Shown in pieces: positions 27,130-35,780 of a stretch of DNA of 64,000 bases (positions within the stretch are counted from its first letter, which is position 1; every line of letters starts with the position of its first letter). The stretch comes from an uncultured Prevotellaceae bacterium (GTDB taxonomy: Bacteria; Bacteroidota; Bacteroidia; Bacteroidales; Muribaculaceae), in NCBI GenBank assembly GCA_947165485.1, contig CAMVAP010000013.1, positions 1 to 64,000 of the forward strand. Reading direction: 5' to 3'. The position numbers and the translations under genes are program-made. Below the pieces are notes generated by a model, which was given only the letters and a program-made list of their open reading frames with translations, was not told the DNA's origin and did no database searches.

Positions 27130-27268
27130 GATGAGGCTGTGTCATGAATTCATGTCTGGAACTTTGATTGGCTTAAAAGCCAAGAAGTTAAACAAAATTA
27201 TTATTGCTTAATTCTTCGAGCGAAGCTCGATCAAAGGTTCCTGTCGCCATTCATGACACGGCCTCATC
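27130..27268. mobile_element. MITE-like element, copy 1 (139 bp)
   Basis: The ends are inverted repeats: GATGAGGCTGTGTCATGAAT at 27130-27149 and its complement at 27249-27268 with one mismatch, extending imperfectly through GGAAC..TTTGAT. There is no coding capacity. The inside contains two small hairpins (TTGGCTTAAAAGCCAA; CGAGCGAAGCTCG). A related element lies at 43148-43255, and a lone terminus (AATTATGACACACCCTC) at 27284-27300. The rest of 27105-27384 holds nothing else recognisable. Confidence 0.75.
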
Positions 27269-27384
27269 AATAGCCAGTGAGATAATTATGACACACCCTC
27301 ATCGGGTACTTGTCAATAATAGGGGCCAGTTGGGTTGCTGTGTGAAGAAGATGATTCAGCAATCAGGCCCCTTTAAGAGGTGAA

Positions 27385-28374
27385 TCACAGGTTGGGATTG
27401 ATCTTGTTCCACTCGCTGATGGGAGGAACGATGTTCAGCTCAACCAACTCATCGCGCATGTGACACAGGTGCTCATAGCTGGCATCGAGCTTGGCGTTCT
27501 CCTCGGGAGTACCCTGGGGCACCTTGTAGGTAGCGCCGTTCTCGTCCAGAACGGTGTCCATGGCCATCATGATGTGGTTGTACTTGTCGTTGCTCACATA
27601 GGTGCCAACGGGGAAGCGGAACTTCTCACCGCCCATGACCGAACGGATCATCTCTATCGACATCTGAGCGGGGCTCTGGAAGGAGCTGCGACCGCGCAGT
27701 TCGATGATCTTGGCGCCACCCTTGGTGACGTCGGTCTTCATCTGCTCCCACTCCTCGGCGGGGAACTCGTCGGTGCCGATGATGTCGGTCAACTTGCGGC
27801 CAGCGATCTCGACGTGGCTGCCGAATACTGCCATCTGCTCACCGTGGCCACCGTAGGTAGCACAGCCGGTGATCTCGTTGCGCATCACGTTGAACTTCTT
27901 GGCCAGGGCGCTCTGCAAGCGGGTGGTGTCTAGAGCTGCCAGGGTGGTAACCTGGTTGGGCTTCAGGCCACTATACAGCAGGGTTACAAGACCCGTCAAG
28001 TCGGCGGGGTTGAAGATGATGATCACGTGCTTCACATCGGGGCAATAAGTCTTGATGTCCTTACCCAGACCCTCGGCAATCTCGCAGTTGCCCTTGAGCA
28101 GGTCTTCGCGGGTCATACCGGCCTTGCGGGGTGCGCCACCGCTTGAGATGATGTATTTGGCACCGGTGAATGCTTCCTTGGCATCGGTGGTGGCGGTGAT
28201 ATTCACGTCATTGAAACCGCTCTGGCGCATTTCCTCGGCCACGCCCTCGGGCGAGAATACGTCATACAAGCAGATGTTGGTGGTCAAGCCCATGGTGAGG
28301 GCGGTCTGTACCATGTTAGAACCGATCATGCCGGCAGCGCCGACAATGACTAATTTGTCGTTTGTTAATGCCAT
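27385..28374 (-). CDS. mdh: Malate dehydrogenase
   Basis: Mdh interconverts malate and oxaloacetate with NAD, serving the reductive succinate branch in Bacteroidales. The 329-residue product has the NAD loop VIVGAAGMIGSNM, the mobile-loop arginine motif GGAPRKAGMTREDLL, the NPADLTGLV segment, the LDTTRLQSALAKKFNV substrate arginine helix and the catalytic His in TYGGHGEQM. Length is normal. It is monocistronic with a textbook promoter. Confidence 0.96.
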   Translation of the reverse strand: MALTNDKLVIVGAAGMIGSNMVQTALTMGLTTNICLYDVFSPEGVAEEMRQSGFNDVNITATTDAKEAFTGAKYIISSGGAPRKAGMTREDLLKGNCEIAEGLGKDIKTYCPDVKHVIIIFNPADLTGLVTLLYSGLKPNQVTTLAALDTTRLQSALAKKFNVMRNEITGCATYGGHGEQMAVFGSHVEIAGRKLTDIIGTDEFPAEEWEQMKTDVTKGGAKIIELRGRSSFQSPAQMSIEMIRSVMGGEKFRFPVGTYVSNDKYNHIMMAMDTVLDENGATYKVPQGTPEENAKLDASYEHLCHMRDELVELNIVPPISEWNKINPNL

Positions 28375-28423
28375 GATGTTATGTCTTTAAATCTTTGTAA
28401 TAACTTATGAAATTTTACCAGTG

Positions 28424-28454
28424 CAAAGGTACAGCTTTTGAAGAATAGTAACAA
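28424..28454 (-). promoter_or_regulatory. Promoter of mdh
   Basis: On the minus strand TTG (28454-28452) and TACCTTTG (28431-28424) are separated by 20 nt, 50 nt upstream of the ATG. Confidence 0.65.
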
Positions 28455-28516
28455 GCAAAATGTAACTTATAAAGATTAAATATTGTGAAACCAGCCCCAT
28501 TCCCTGACAAAATGCC

Positions 28517-28524
28517 TAACTTTG
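28517..28524 (+). promoter_or_regulatory. -7 promoter element of recR
   Basis: TAACTTTG followed by GCCCC, 26 nt upstream of the recR ATG. No clear -33 element at the standard distance. Confidence 0.45.
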
Positions 28525-28550
28525 CCCCTGTTTATCAGAATTGAGGACAG

Positions 28551-29180
28551 ATGGAACAGGAATTTGCATCAAGGTTATTGGAAACGGCGGTCAGTGAGTT
28601 TGCCAAGTTGCCAGGCATCGGGCGTAAGACGGCCCTGCGGCTCGTGCTGCACTTGTTGAAGCAGGACGAGGGGGAGGCGGTCTCCTTTGGTGAGGCGATT
28701 ATCAAGCTGCGCCGTGAGATACGCTACTGCAAGGTGTGTCACAACATCAGCGAGACCGAGGTGTGCCCCATCTGCGGTAACCCGTCGCGTGACGCGAGCA
28801 CCATCTGCGTTGTCGAGAATGTCAAGGACGTGATGATTATCGAGAATACCCATCAGCACCACGGACTTTACCATGTGCTGGGCGGCCTCATCTCGCCCAT
28901 GGACGGCATTGGCCCCGGTGATATCGAGGTCGATAGCCTGGAGCAACGCGTGCGTGAGGGTGGAGTGAAGGAGGTTATCCTGGCCCTGAGCGCCACGATG
29001 GAGGGCGACACGACCAACTTCTACATCTTCCGCCGTCTGGCACCTTATCCCGACGTCAAGATCACCATCCTGGCCCGCGGTGTGAGCGTGGGCAACGAGA
29101 TCGAATATACCGACGAGCTGACCCTGGGCCGCTCCATCATGAACCGCACTCTCTTCAGCGACACCTTCCACAAGGAGTGA
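28551..29180 (+). CDS. recR: Recombination protein RecR
   Basis: RecR acts with RecF and RecO in loading RecA at single-strand gaps. The 209-residue product has the helix-hairpin-helix [17 protein letters not shown], the four-cysteine zinc finger [17 protein letters not shown], and the TOPRIM domain starting [15 protein letters not shown] with [10 protein letters not shown] after it. Length and domain order are standard. It is a single gene between divergent mdh and the toxin-antitoxin module. Confidence 0.97.
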   Translation: MEQEFASRLLETAVSEFAKLPGIGRKTALRLVLHLLKQDEGEAVSFGEAIIKLRREIRYCKVCHNISETEVCPICGNPSRDASTICVVENVKDVMIIENTHQHHGLYHVLGGLISPMDGIGPGDIEVDSLEQRVREGGVKEVILALSATMEGDTTNFYIFRRLAPYPDVKITILARGVSVGNEIEYTDELTLGRSIMNRTLFSDTFHKE

Positions 29181-29229
29181 GAATTAAAAATGAAAACAAC
29201 ACAACTCAAACAACTATTTTGGTGAAAAA

Positions 29230-29261
29230 TTTGCACAGAGTTAACTAATTGATTAACTTTG
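29230..29261 (+). promoter_or_regulatory. Promoter and operator of a HigBA-type module
   Basis: TTTG (29230-29233), 20 nt, TAACTTTG (29254-29261): full Bacteroidetes consensus. The near-palindrome GTTAACTAATTGATTAAC (29240-29257) fills the spacer and is a likely binding site for the HTH antitoxin. Confidence 0.75.
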
Positions 29262-29280
29262 CGGTGAAATTCCTTATTTT

Positions 29281-29625
29281 ATGGAAAAAATCAGAGTAAT
29301 AAAGTTGTTTAAATCCTATTTCAAGGATTTCTATATCATGCAAACCGATTCGGTGCGCACTAAAATCAATTATGTACTCCGATTAATTGAAACTCAACGG
29401 GTTATTCCCGCAAAGTTCTTTAGAATAATTGAGAACTCTGATGAGCTTTACGAAATCAGAGTTGAATCTGGCGGCAACATTTTTCGCATATTTTGTTGTT
29501 TTGACGGCGGGGCGCTGGTTGTTCTTTTCCATGGTTTCCAGAAGAAGTCACAGAAGACGCCCAAAAACCAAATCAAACGCGCCGAGGCTATTAAAAAAGA
29601 ATATTTTAAAGAAAAAAAAGGATAA
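29281..29625 (+). CDS. HigB/Gp49-type toxin
   Basis: The 114-residue basic protein has the RelE-superfamily layout: two N-terminal helices (RTKINYVLRLIETQRVIPAK), then strands ELYEIRVES, IFRIFCCFDGG and ALVVLFHGFQKKSQKTPK with the conserved KK..TP, and a C-terminal helix of Lys/Arg (AEAIKKEYFKEKKG). This matches phage-derived Gp49-like/HigB mRNA interferases. It precedes an HTH antitoxin gene by four nt. mRNA cleavage is the family role; activity here is inferred. Confidence 0.9.
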   Translation: MEKIRVIKLFKSYFKDFYIMQTDSVRTKINYVLRLIETQRVIPAKFFRIIENSDELYEIRVESGGNIFRIFCCFDGGALVVLFHGFQKKSQKTPKNQIKRAEAIKKEYFKEKKG

Positions 29626-29629
29626 AGTC

Positions 29630-29941
29630 ATGGAAGATAAGAAGAAAAAGGCGATCATGGAGAGTGAGACCTTTGAGGACCTGCTCAACGCTGAGTATGG
29701 AGAAAAGGGCTCTGAAGCTAGAGATGCATTTGAGTCTGGAGCCGAAGCATTTTGCTTAGCTGAATGCCTCAAAGAGCAGCGCAGGCTGGCTGGTTTGACC
29801 CAGGAGCAACTTGCTGAGAAAATCGGCACCAAGAAAAGCTATATCTCCAAGATAGAAAATGGTCGGGCAGACGTGCAGTTATCGACTCTCTTCCGCATCT
29901 TTGCGGGCCTAGGGAAACGTGTATCGGTCACCATCCTATAA
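29630..29941 (+). CDS. HigA-type XRE antitoxin
   Basis: The 103-residue protein has a charged N-terminal part and an XRE helix-turn-helix at about 50-102 (LKEQRRLAGLTQEQLAEKIG then TKKSYISKIENGRADV). It should neutralise the preceding toxin and repress the shared promoter. The start is ATG 29630, four nt after the toxin stop; a longer open frame upstream overlaps the toxin in another frame and is not the real start. Confidence 0.9.
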   Translation: MEDKKKKAIMESETFEDLLNAEYGEKGSEARDAFESGAEAFCLAECLKEQRRLAGLTQEQLAEKIGTKKSYISKIENGRADVQLSTLFRIFAGLGKRVSVTIL

Positions 29942-30058
29942 CAACCACAGAGGCAAGCGCTCAATGACAATCTATTGTTCTTCAACAAATTGCACAGGTT
30001 GTTTTCCTTATATAGTCTCGATAACAGTTGTTTGAGTTGTAAAGGTTGTTTTTAATCT

Positions 30059-30196
30059 ATGGCTGACAACGATTTTGCTTACCGACAGGAGGACGCCGAG
30101 AAACGCCGTCGCCGCCGCGAACAAGAACGGCAGCGACGCCTGCGCCACGCCCGCGAGGAATACATCAAGAAGAAAAACCAACATCAAGAAGACTAG
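30059..30196 (+). CDS. 45-residue Arg-rich small protein
   Basis: ATG 30059 gives a 45-residue protein beginning MADNDFAYRQEDAEKRRRRR, then alternating Arg/Gln/Glu and ending KKKNQHQED. It is predicted to be a single long charged helix. It stops two nt before the ATG of the following membrane protein, so the two are probably co-translated. No family is recognised. Nothing else is evident in 29942-30058. Confidence 0.6.
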   Translation: MADNDFAYRQEDAEKRRRRREQERQRRLRHAREEYIKKKNQHQED

Positions 30197-30198
30197 TA

Positions 30199-31056
30199 AT
30201 GAAGATCAAGGACATACTTGGCAGGGCCTACAATGCATTGGAATTTGTGGTGGTTATCGCCTCCATGATCTATATTGTGGCGATGCGTTTTGGCGATGTG
30301 ACTCATGACCGCATCGAGTATCTGGACCGATGGGAATATGCGATCATCGGGTTGGCATGGCTGTTTTTCATCGGTCTGCCCATCATCCTTATCTATCTCA
30401 TTTCGCTTGTCCGTGCCATCCCCTTGCGCAACACCCGGCAAAAGACCATGATGGCCTTGCATGTGCTGAACGTGGGCTTGTGGGGCATTTTCTACCTGGC
30501 TCTGCCCAAGTCGGAACCCTGCACTGCCGCACAGATGGAGGCACATTACTTGTCCCATCACGACGAGATTCACGACCTGATCGCTTACACCAAAAGTTGC
30601 CTCGACGACTCCACCACCATCGACTATCAGGCCGAGGGCGAAACGATTGACCGACTGATGGTGTGTTGCCCCCGTGGGTGCTGGCATGACATGATGAATA
30701 ACCAAAGCATGAAAGATTTAACACTGTCAAGTGTAGGGATTACACCCGCTCAGTTCGACACTATCAATGCCAAGATGAGGCAGGCAGGCGTGATCGGCTT
30801 CGAGATTAACCGCAACGGCAGGGAGCATCAGTCCTATGTCAAGTTCCGCCGTTATGGCACCACCCTCTATCAGTACGTCATTATCCACGACCCCAGCCAG
30901 TACATCGACACCCACGGTGCCCCGCTCGACGTCCAGTACGGCATTCCATATAACGACAGCATCCTGTTTCAGAGCGCCGGTAACCTCGTCTGTCACCGAT
31001 TCCCCGACCTCGACCAATACCTCAATAAGAGGCAAAAGGCTCCCGATGGCCAGTGA
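30199..31056 (+). CDS. Membrane protein of unknown function
   Basis: The 285-residue protein has three hydrophobic helices in the first 105 residues (LEFVVVIASMIYIVAMRF; YAIIGLAWLFFIGLPIILIY; HVLNVGLWGIFYLAL). A soluble domain of about 170 residues follows, with CCPRGCWHDMMNNQ and a strand-rich second half (SYVKFRRYGTTLYQYVIIHD). The cysteines at CCPRGC are noteworthy but no known motif fits. It follows the 45-residue gene by two nt. Function unknown. Confidence 0.75.
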   Translation: MKIKDILGRAYNALEFVVVIASMIYIVAMRFGDVTHDRIEYLDRWEYAIIGLAWLFFIGLPIILIYLISLVRAIPLRNTRQKTMMALHVLNVGLWGIFYLALPKSEPCTAAQMEAHYLSHHDEIHDLIAYTKSCLDDSTTIDYQAEGETIDRLMVCCPRGCWHDMMNNQSMKDLTLSSVGITPAQFDTINAKMRQAGVIGFEINRNGREHQSYVKFRRYGTTLYQYVIIHDPSQYIDTHGAPLDVQYGIPYNDSILFQSAGNLVCHRFPDLDQYLNKRQKAPDGQ

Positions 31057-31106
31057 AACCAGTCATTGTTACCATCAAAATCAGTTTTTTTCACAAGAAT
31101 CCTCGT

Positions 31107-31150
31107 TTTGTTTCTGAAATGCAGCATTTTTGCAGCGTTTCAGAAACAAA
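31107..31150. terminator. Long palindrome at a convergent gene junction
   Basis: TTTGTTTCTGAAA (31107-31119) and TTTCAGAAACAAA (31138-31150) form a perfect 13-bp stem with an 18-nt loop. It lies between the converging membrane-protein and miaA genes and could terminate both. Confidence 0.6.
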
Positions 31151-31173
31151 TCATTTGTTGTTACGGTTGACGA

Positions 31174-32118
31174 TTAGTTGTCTTTGTTGTCTGAAAAGTG
31201 GGTGTCGGCGAGGGTGAGGATGTGGGCGGTGAAGTCGTCGGGGGGGAGGGTGCTGGAGAGCCAGTGGATGGGGGTGCCGCGTTTTTCCATGCCGCGGAAC
31301 CAGGTCATCTGGCGCTTGGCAAACTGGTGGATGGCAATTTCGAGTTGGCGGAACATTTCTTCCTCGGTCAGCTGGCCGATGACGTATTGGGTGACGAATT
31401 TGTATTCCAGGCCGTAGTATATCAGGTCCTCGGGGGCGATGCCCTCGTCGTTGATGAGGCGACGCACCTCGTCGATCATGCCCTCGTCCAGTCGGGCCCG
31501 CAGGCGTTGGCTGATGCGCTCGCGGCGCGTGTCACGATCGACCTCGACGCCGATGACCAAGGCGTTCTCCATGGGGTGCGGCTCGGTGAGGGCCTTCAAC
31601 TCGGGATGCTGCTCATAGTAGCGGCAGATTTCGATGGCGCGCGTGGCACGCGCCACGGTGTCGATGTCGCTGTTGTTGCGCAGGGTCTTCATGGTCTTGA
31701 GTAGGGCGGTCAACTCCTCTAATGACTTGCCTGCCAGCTCGGCCCGCAACGCCTCGTTGCGCGGCACGGGCGGCAGTTTGATGCCCTTGACGACGGTCTC
31801 GACATACATCCCCGTGCCGCCGCACATGATCACGGGCTTGCCGCGCCCACGGATGTCGTCATAGGCGCGCTCAAAATCCTCCAGAAACTCGTAGAGGCTG
31901 TAGCGGTAGCCCGCTGGGCGGATGTCGATGAGGTGATAGGGCACGTCGCCATACTCGGCCAGGTCCTTGCCTGTGCCGATATCCATACCACGGTAGATCT
32001 GGCGCGAGTCGGCACTGATGATCTCGCCGCCGATGGCCTTGGCCAGATGCACGGCACGAGCCGTCTTGCCCGTCGCCGTCGGCCCCGTCACCACAAAAAA
32101 CACATCCTTATACTCCAT
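31174..32118 (-). CDS. miaA: tRNA dimethylallyltransferase
   Basis: MiaA prenylates A37 of tRNAs reading UNN codons. The 314-residue product has the P-loop TGPTATGKTARAVHLAK, the ISADSRQIYRGMDIGTGK motif, the GGTGMYVETVVKGI region and the C-terminal RQMTWFRGMEKR, all standard MiaA features. ATG 32118 (MEYKDVFF) is chosen because the upstream in-frame extension enters the palindromic repeat and looks non-coding. Confidence 0.96.
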   Translation of the reverse strand: MEYKDVFFVVTGPTATGKTARAVHLAKAIGGEIISADSRQIYRGMDIGTGKDLAEYGDVPYHLIDIRPAGYRYSLYEFLEDFERAYDDIRGRGKPVIMCGGTGMYVETVVKGIKLPPVPRNEALRAELAGKSLEELTALLKTMKTLRNNSDIDTVARATRAIEICRYYEQHPELKALTEPHPMENALVIGVEVDRDTRRERISQRLRARLDEGMIDEVRRLINDEGIAPEDLIYYGLEYKFVTQYVIGQLTEEEMFRQLEIAIHQFAKRQMTWFRGMEKRGTPIHWLSSTLPPDDFTAHILTLADTHFSDNKDN

Positions 32119-32167
32119 ACCTTTTACTATATACGAGTTATACAAACAGTTTTTCATCATTTGTGCA

Positions 32168-32282
32168 GATTTGTTTGCGATTTGTTTTGATTTTTGCCCG
32201 CTTGCGGGCATCATTGCTACAGAACGTGTCCTCGCTGCGCTCGGAAAAATCTAAACAAATCAAATACAAATCTAAACAAATC
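32168..32282. repeat. Palindromic repeat, left flank of the GxxExxY cassette
   Basis: About 115 bp that is itself an imperfect inverted repeat: GATTTGTTTGCGATTTGTTT at one end and AATCTAAACAAATC at the other, with an internal hairpin GCCCGCTTGCGGGC. It is closely similar, in the same orientation, to 32752-32869. Confidence 0.8.
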
Positions 32283-32311
32283 CATTTATTCAATCCATTT
32301 CACTAATCGCA

Positions 32312-32734
32312 TTATTTTTGGTAATACTTAACTTTATCTATTGTGCCATTCTCTTGCCGGATATACCACTCAGAGTATAGGCCATCTGGTGCAAAATTGA
32401 TTAACATCCCATACTTGAGATGAGTGATGTTCATATAGTTCCACAGTTGACGCCGTTCGCTATTCCCATGATACTTGGCTGACTTTAGTTCAATTATAAT
32501 GTCCTTATTGACGACCAAGTCCATTCTATAGTTTTGGTCTAATTTCACGTCCTTCCAGTAAATGGGCAGATATACTTGCCTTTCAACCAAATAACCTTTT
32601 TGGGGCAATAGGTAAGCTAATGCGGCCTCGTAGGCAGATTCAAGTAATCCACCATGAAACTGACTATGGATTTCCATAGCCACACCAGTAATTTCATGGA
32701 AAAACGGATAGCGACCATCAATGTCTATAATCAT
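32312..32734 (-). CDS. GxxExxY-family protein (PD-(D/E)XK nuclease-like)
   Basis: The 140-residue protein has the namesake GLLESAY motif near residue 30 and the nuclease-like core YRMDLVVNKDIIIELKSAK, with the D...ExK arrangement of the PD-(D/E)XK superfamily, then a WNYMNITHLKYGMLINF segment. Catalytic residues appear intact. The family's role is not established as far as I know. The gene is AT-rich, lies alone between two similar palindromic repeats, and separates the GC-rich miaA and peptidase genes, which suggests an inserted cassette. Confidence 0.9.
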   Translation of the reverse strand: MIIDIDGRYPFFHEITGVAMEIHSQFHGGLLESAYEAALAYLLPQKGYLVERQVYLPIYWKDVKLDQNYRMDLVVNKDIIIELKSAKYHGNSERRQLWNYMNITHLKYGMLINFAPDGLYSEWYIRQENGTIDKVKYYQK

Positions 32735-32751
32735 ATTATCACAAATTATTT

Positions 32752-32869
32752 GATTTGTATGTAATTTGTTTTGATTTTAGCCCGCTTGCGGGCGCAAATG
32801 TCGCAGGAACATGTATCCTGGCTGTTCTCGGAAAAATCCAAACAAATCTATCACAAATACGAACAAATC
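32752..32869. repeat. Palindromic repeat, right flank of the GxxExxY cassette
   Basis: Second copy of the element at 32168-32282: shared TTGTTTTGATTTT, GCCCGCTTGCGGGC, CTCGGAAAAATC and AACAAATC blocks in the same order. It lies directly upstream of the GxxExxY start codon, so it may also carry the gene's promoter. Confidence 0.8.
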
Positions 32870-32908
32870 TTTTAAATCAATCTGCTGTCTTTTATCTATT
32901 ATCATAGT

Positions 32909-35077
32909 TTACTTGAGGTAGTGGTCGTAGAACTCGAGGGCGCGCTTGTAAACGACGTAGCGGGCCGAGCAGTCGCGGATGCTGTGGTTCATGTTGGGGA
33001 AGACCATCATGTCACAGGTGCGGTTCATATCGACGAGCTTGGACACATACTGCATTGAGTTGACGATGTGCACGTTGTCGTCGGCACTGCCAAACATGAT
33101 GAGCACGCGGCCATTCAAGTTCTCGGCACGGTTGATCGGGAAGTTGCTGTAACCCTCGGGGTTCTCCTGGGGGGTGCGCATGTAGCGCTCGGTGTAGATG
33201 CTGTCATAGAAGCGCCAAGTGGTCACTGGGGCGATGCTCACGCCGCAGGCATAGTTGCTGCCCGGCTCGCTCATTGCCATCAACGTCTGGAAACCGCCGT
33301 AGCTCCATCCCATGATACCAATGTGGTCGGCATCGACCCACGGCTGGCTGGCCATGTAGTGGGCGGCGGCAACAGCGTCCTCGGTCTCATATTTGCCCAG
33401 GTTGAGATAAGTCATCGACTCAAACGCCTTGCCACGGAAGCCCGTGCCGCGACTATCGACCTCGCACACGATATAGCCCTGAGTGGCAAAATACTGCTCC
33501 CAGCCCATGCGCCACTTGTTGAGCACCTCCTGTGAGCCGGGGCCATTGTAATGCTCCATGATGACCGGGTATTTCTTAGTCGGGTCAAAATCGACGGGCT
33601 TGATCATGTAGCCGTTGAGGGTGTAACCGTCGTGCTCCATGGTGAAAAATTCCTTCTTGGGCACATCCACGGCGGTGTAGCGGCGGGCATATTCCTCGTT
33701 GAGCTGCAGGTCACGCACACGCTTTCCCTTGCGGTCATAGATGCGGTACTGGTCGGGGGTGCTGGCATCGCTGTAACGGCCCACGTAGTAGGAGAAATCA
33801 CCATTGAAAATGGCCGATGCGGTGCCCTGGCCGTCGGCTGTCGATGGAGCGAGGCGGGTGACCTTGCCGTTGGCATCGACACACTCGACCACGCGGTTCA
33901 ATGGACCGCATGAGGCCTGGTAGTAGAAGCGCCGGGTGGCCTTGTCGTAGCCGTAGAACTGCGAGATGATTTTATTGTTGTCGCTGGTCAACTGGCGCAT
34001 GAGGTTGCCCTGTAGGTCATACTGGTAGAGCTGCATGTAGCCCGAGCGCTCGCTGGGAATGACAAAGAAGTCCTTCTCATACTGCACCTGCTGGCTGGTC
34101 TCGGCATCCACCCAGGTGTCCGACGTCTCGTGATAGACCTCGTGGGCTTGGTTGGTGCGGGGATTGACGGCATAGATGCGCAGGTCGTTCTGGTGACGGT
34201 TCAAGCGCTGCACCATCAGCCTGTTGGGGTCGGGGCTGAAGGTGATGTGGCACACGTAATCCTCCTCGTCGAGGGGCACGTTGAGTTTCTTGAACGTGCC
34301 ATCCACCACGTCATAGCAGTGGACGCTCACCACCGAGTTTTTCTCACCAGCCACGGGGTACTTGAAGTCGTAGCGCCCGGGGTAGAGGGCATACTCGTCA
34401 CGCGGGTTGCAGGTGCCCTGGTAGATGATCATCGAGGCCATCTTGACCTGGCTCTCGTCCCAGCGAAGGAAGGCCAGCGAGCGGCTGTCGCTCGACCAGT
34501 TGAGGGTGTTGAGCATCCCCAGTTCCTCTTGATAGACCCAGTCGGGCACGCCATAGATGATGTTGTTCTTCTTGCCGTCGCGGGTAACCTGCACGGTCGT
34601 GCCGTCCAGGAGGTTGCGCACAAACACGTTGTTGTCCTTGACGTAGGCCACGCGCTTGCCGTCGGGCGAGAGGGTGGCGATTTCCTCGCCGCCTCCGTCG
34701 CTCAGTGCCTTCATCGTCTTGTTCTTGAGGTCATACACGTAGTAGTCGGCGCTGAAGCTGTAGCGATAAATCTCCTGTGTATTGTTCCACAGCAGCACGT
34801 AAGCACCGTCGGCAGTCACCTCAAAGTCGTCCCACCCCGTGACCGTCTCGCCACTGGTGTCCAGCAGTACGCTCTCGTCGCCCTTGGCATAGCTGATGCG
34901 CTTGATGCTGTTACCGTTGTCACTCAGGCGGTAGAAATACCGCCCGTCATTCTTGGCGGGTTGCATGGCCCCAATGCCCCGTGGCGAATTGCCGCGCAAC
35001 ACACTCTCCTCAAGCGTCAACGCACTGGCGCCCATCGCCAGTACCAACATAGTTAATGTCAATAATATCTTCTTCAT
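32909..35077 (-). CDS. Dipeptidyl peptidase IV-type S9 peptidase
   Basis: This is an exported serine exopeptidase that removes dipeptides, typically after proline. The 722-residue product has a signal peptide (MKKILLTLTMLVLAMGASA). An eight-bladed beta-propeller (about 40-460) contains DWVYQEELGMLNTLNWSSD, with the double Glu that anchors the substrate amino group. The hydrolase domain has the nucleophile motif GWSYGGF, the Asp region SADDNVH and the His in FPNMNHSI. ATG 35077 is chosen because it gives the signal peptide. A hairpin repeat lies 39 nt upstream. Confidence 0.94.
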   Translation of the reverse strand: MKKILLTLTMLVLAMGASALTLEESVLRGNSPRGIGAMQPAKNDGRYFYRLSDNGNSIKRISYAKGDESVLLDTSGETVTGWDDFEVTADGAYVLLWNNTQEIYRYSFSADYYVYDLKNKTMKALSDGGGEEIATLSPDGKRVAYVKDNNVFVRNLLDGTTVQVTRDGKKNNIIYGVPDWVYQEELGMLNTLNWSSDSRSLAFLRWDESQVKMASMIIYQGTCNPRDEYALYPGRYDFKYPVAGEKNSVVSVHCYDVVDGTFKKLNVPLDEEDYVCHITFSPDPNRLMVQRLNRHQNDLRIYAVNPRTNQAHEVYHETSDTWVDAETSQQVQYEKDFFVIPSERSGYMQLYQYDLQGNLMRQLTSDNNKIISQFYGYDKATRRFYYQASCGPLNRVVECVDANGKVTRLAPSTADGQGTASAIFNGDFSYYVGRYSDASTPDQYRIYDRKGKRVRDLQLNEEYARRYTAVDVPKKEFFTMEHDGYTLNGYMIKPVDFDPTKKYPVIMEHYNGPGSQEVLNKWRMGWEQYFATQGYIVCEVDSRGTGFRGKAFESMTYLNLGKYETEDAVAAAHYMASQPWVDADHIGIMGWSYGGFQTLMAMSEPGSNYACGVSIAPVTTWRFYDSIYTERYMRTPQENPEGYSNFPINRAENLNGRVLIMFGSADDNVHIVNSMQYVSKLVDMNRTCDMMVFPNMNHSIRDCSARYVVYKRALEFYDHYLK

Positions 35078-35115
35078 GATTATGTTTTTATTTTTTATCG
35101 CCTGGTTTTTTAATG

Positions 35116-35135
35116 GCCGTGGCGGGAGCCACGGC
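35116..35135. repeat. Hairpin repeat GCCGTGGC, copy 2
   Basis: Same 20-bp hairpin as at 21969, followed by CATGGTCATACCCTGACCGA and ACGTC. It sits 39 nt upstream of the S9 peptidase start; a tract of tandem CTAACAA repeats follows at 35158-35195. Confidence 0.8.
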
Positions 35136-35192
35136 ATGGTCATACCCTGACCGAACGTCAACTAACAACTAACAACTAACAACTAACAACTG

Positions 35193-35648
35193 TCAACCAT
35201 TAACCAGTTCCAGTATCTGGTTGGCGCTGTCCTTGGTTTTCACTTTGTCGATGATGTGGGTGATGATGCCTTGCTCGTCGATGATGAAGGTGGTGCGCAC
35301 GGTGCCCATGTAGGTGCGACCCGCCATCTTCTTCTCGCGCCACACTCCGAACGCCTGGTTCAGCCGCGTGTCCTCATCGGCAATGAGGGGGAAGGGGAGG
35401 CTGTACTTGTCGGCAAACTTCTGGTGGCTGGCGGCACTATCCTTGCTCACGCCCAGCAGGGCAAAGCCTGCCCGCTTCAACGCGCCGTAGCCCTCCGAGA
35501 GGCTGCAAGCCTCGGACGTGCAGCCTGGGGTGTTATCCTTGGGATAAAAATAGATGATGAGTTTCTTGCCCGCAAAGTCACTGGCCTTCACTTCGTTGCC
35601 ATTCTGGTCGAGCCCTAAGAATTCGGGAATCTTATCTCCAATGTTCAT
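35193..35648 (-). CDS. bcp: Thioredoxin-dependent peroxiredoxin Bcp
   Basis: Bcp reduces hydrogen peroxide and organic peroxides with a single peroxidatic cysteine, using thioredoxin. The 151-residue product has IIYFYPKDNTPGCTSEACSL with the peroxidatic Cys in PGCT and the resolving Cys five residues on. FALLGVSKDSAASHQKF and the LIADEDTRLNQAFGVW core follow. Length is normal. It is transcribed divergently from bamD. Confidence 0.95.
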   Translation of the reverse strand: MNIGDKIPEFLGLDQNGNEVKASDFAGKKLIIYFYPKDNTPGCTSEACSLSEGYGALKRAGFALLGVSKDSAASHQKFADKYSLPFPLIADEDTRLNQAFGVWREKKMAGRTYMGTVRTTFIIDEQGIITHIIDKVKTKDSANQILELVNG

Positions 35649-35780
35649 GTCTAAACTAGTATTAAAGTTGATTTATCCCACAAATTTACAACAAATCATT
35701 GAAACAGGGGCTATAGCGGCGCTTTTTTCCAAGTGCTCCGTTAAATTTTGCGAAATAATTCCGTGATTTGGGTTAAAGGG

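Noticed and set aside
29429-29629. Extended upstream start for the HigA-type antitoxin
   Set aside because: The extension overlaps the toxin gene in a different frame and encodes no antitoxin-like sequence; ATG 29630 fits the usual size and spacing.
32119-32214. N-terminal extension of miaA
   Set aside because: It reads into the palindromic repeat and adds 32 residues absent from MiaA proteins.
32168-32869. CRISPR-like reading of the paired repeats around the GxxExxY gene
   Set aside because: There are only two units, each over 100 bp and palindromic, with a gene between them; no regular short repeats or spacers occur anywhere in the window.
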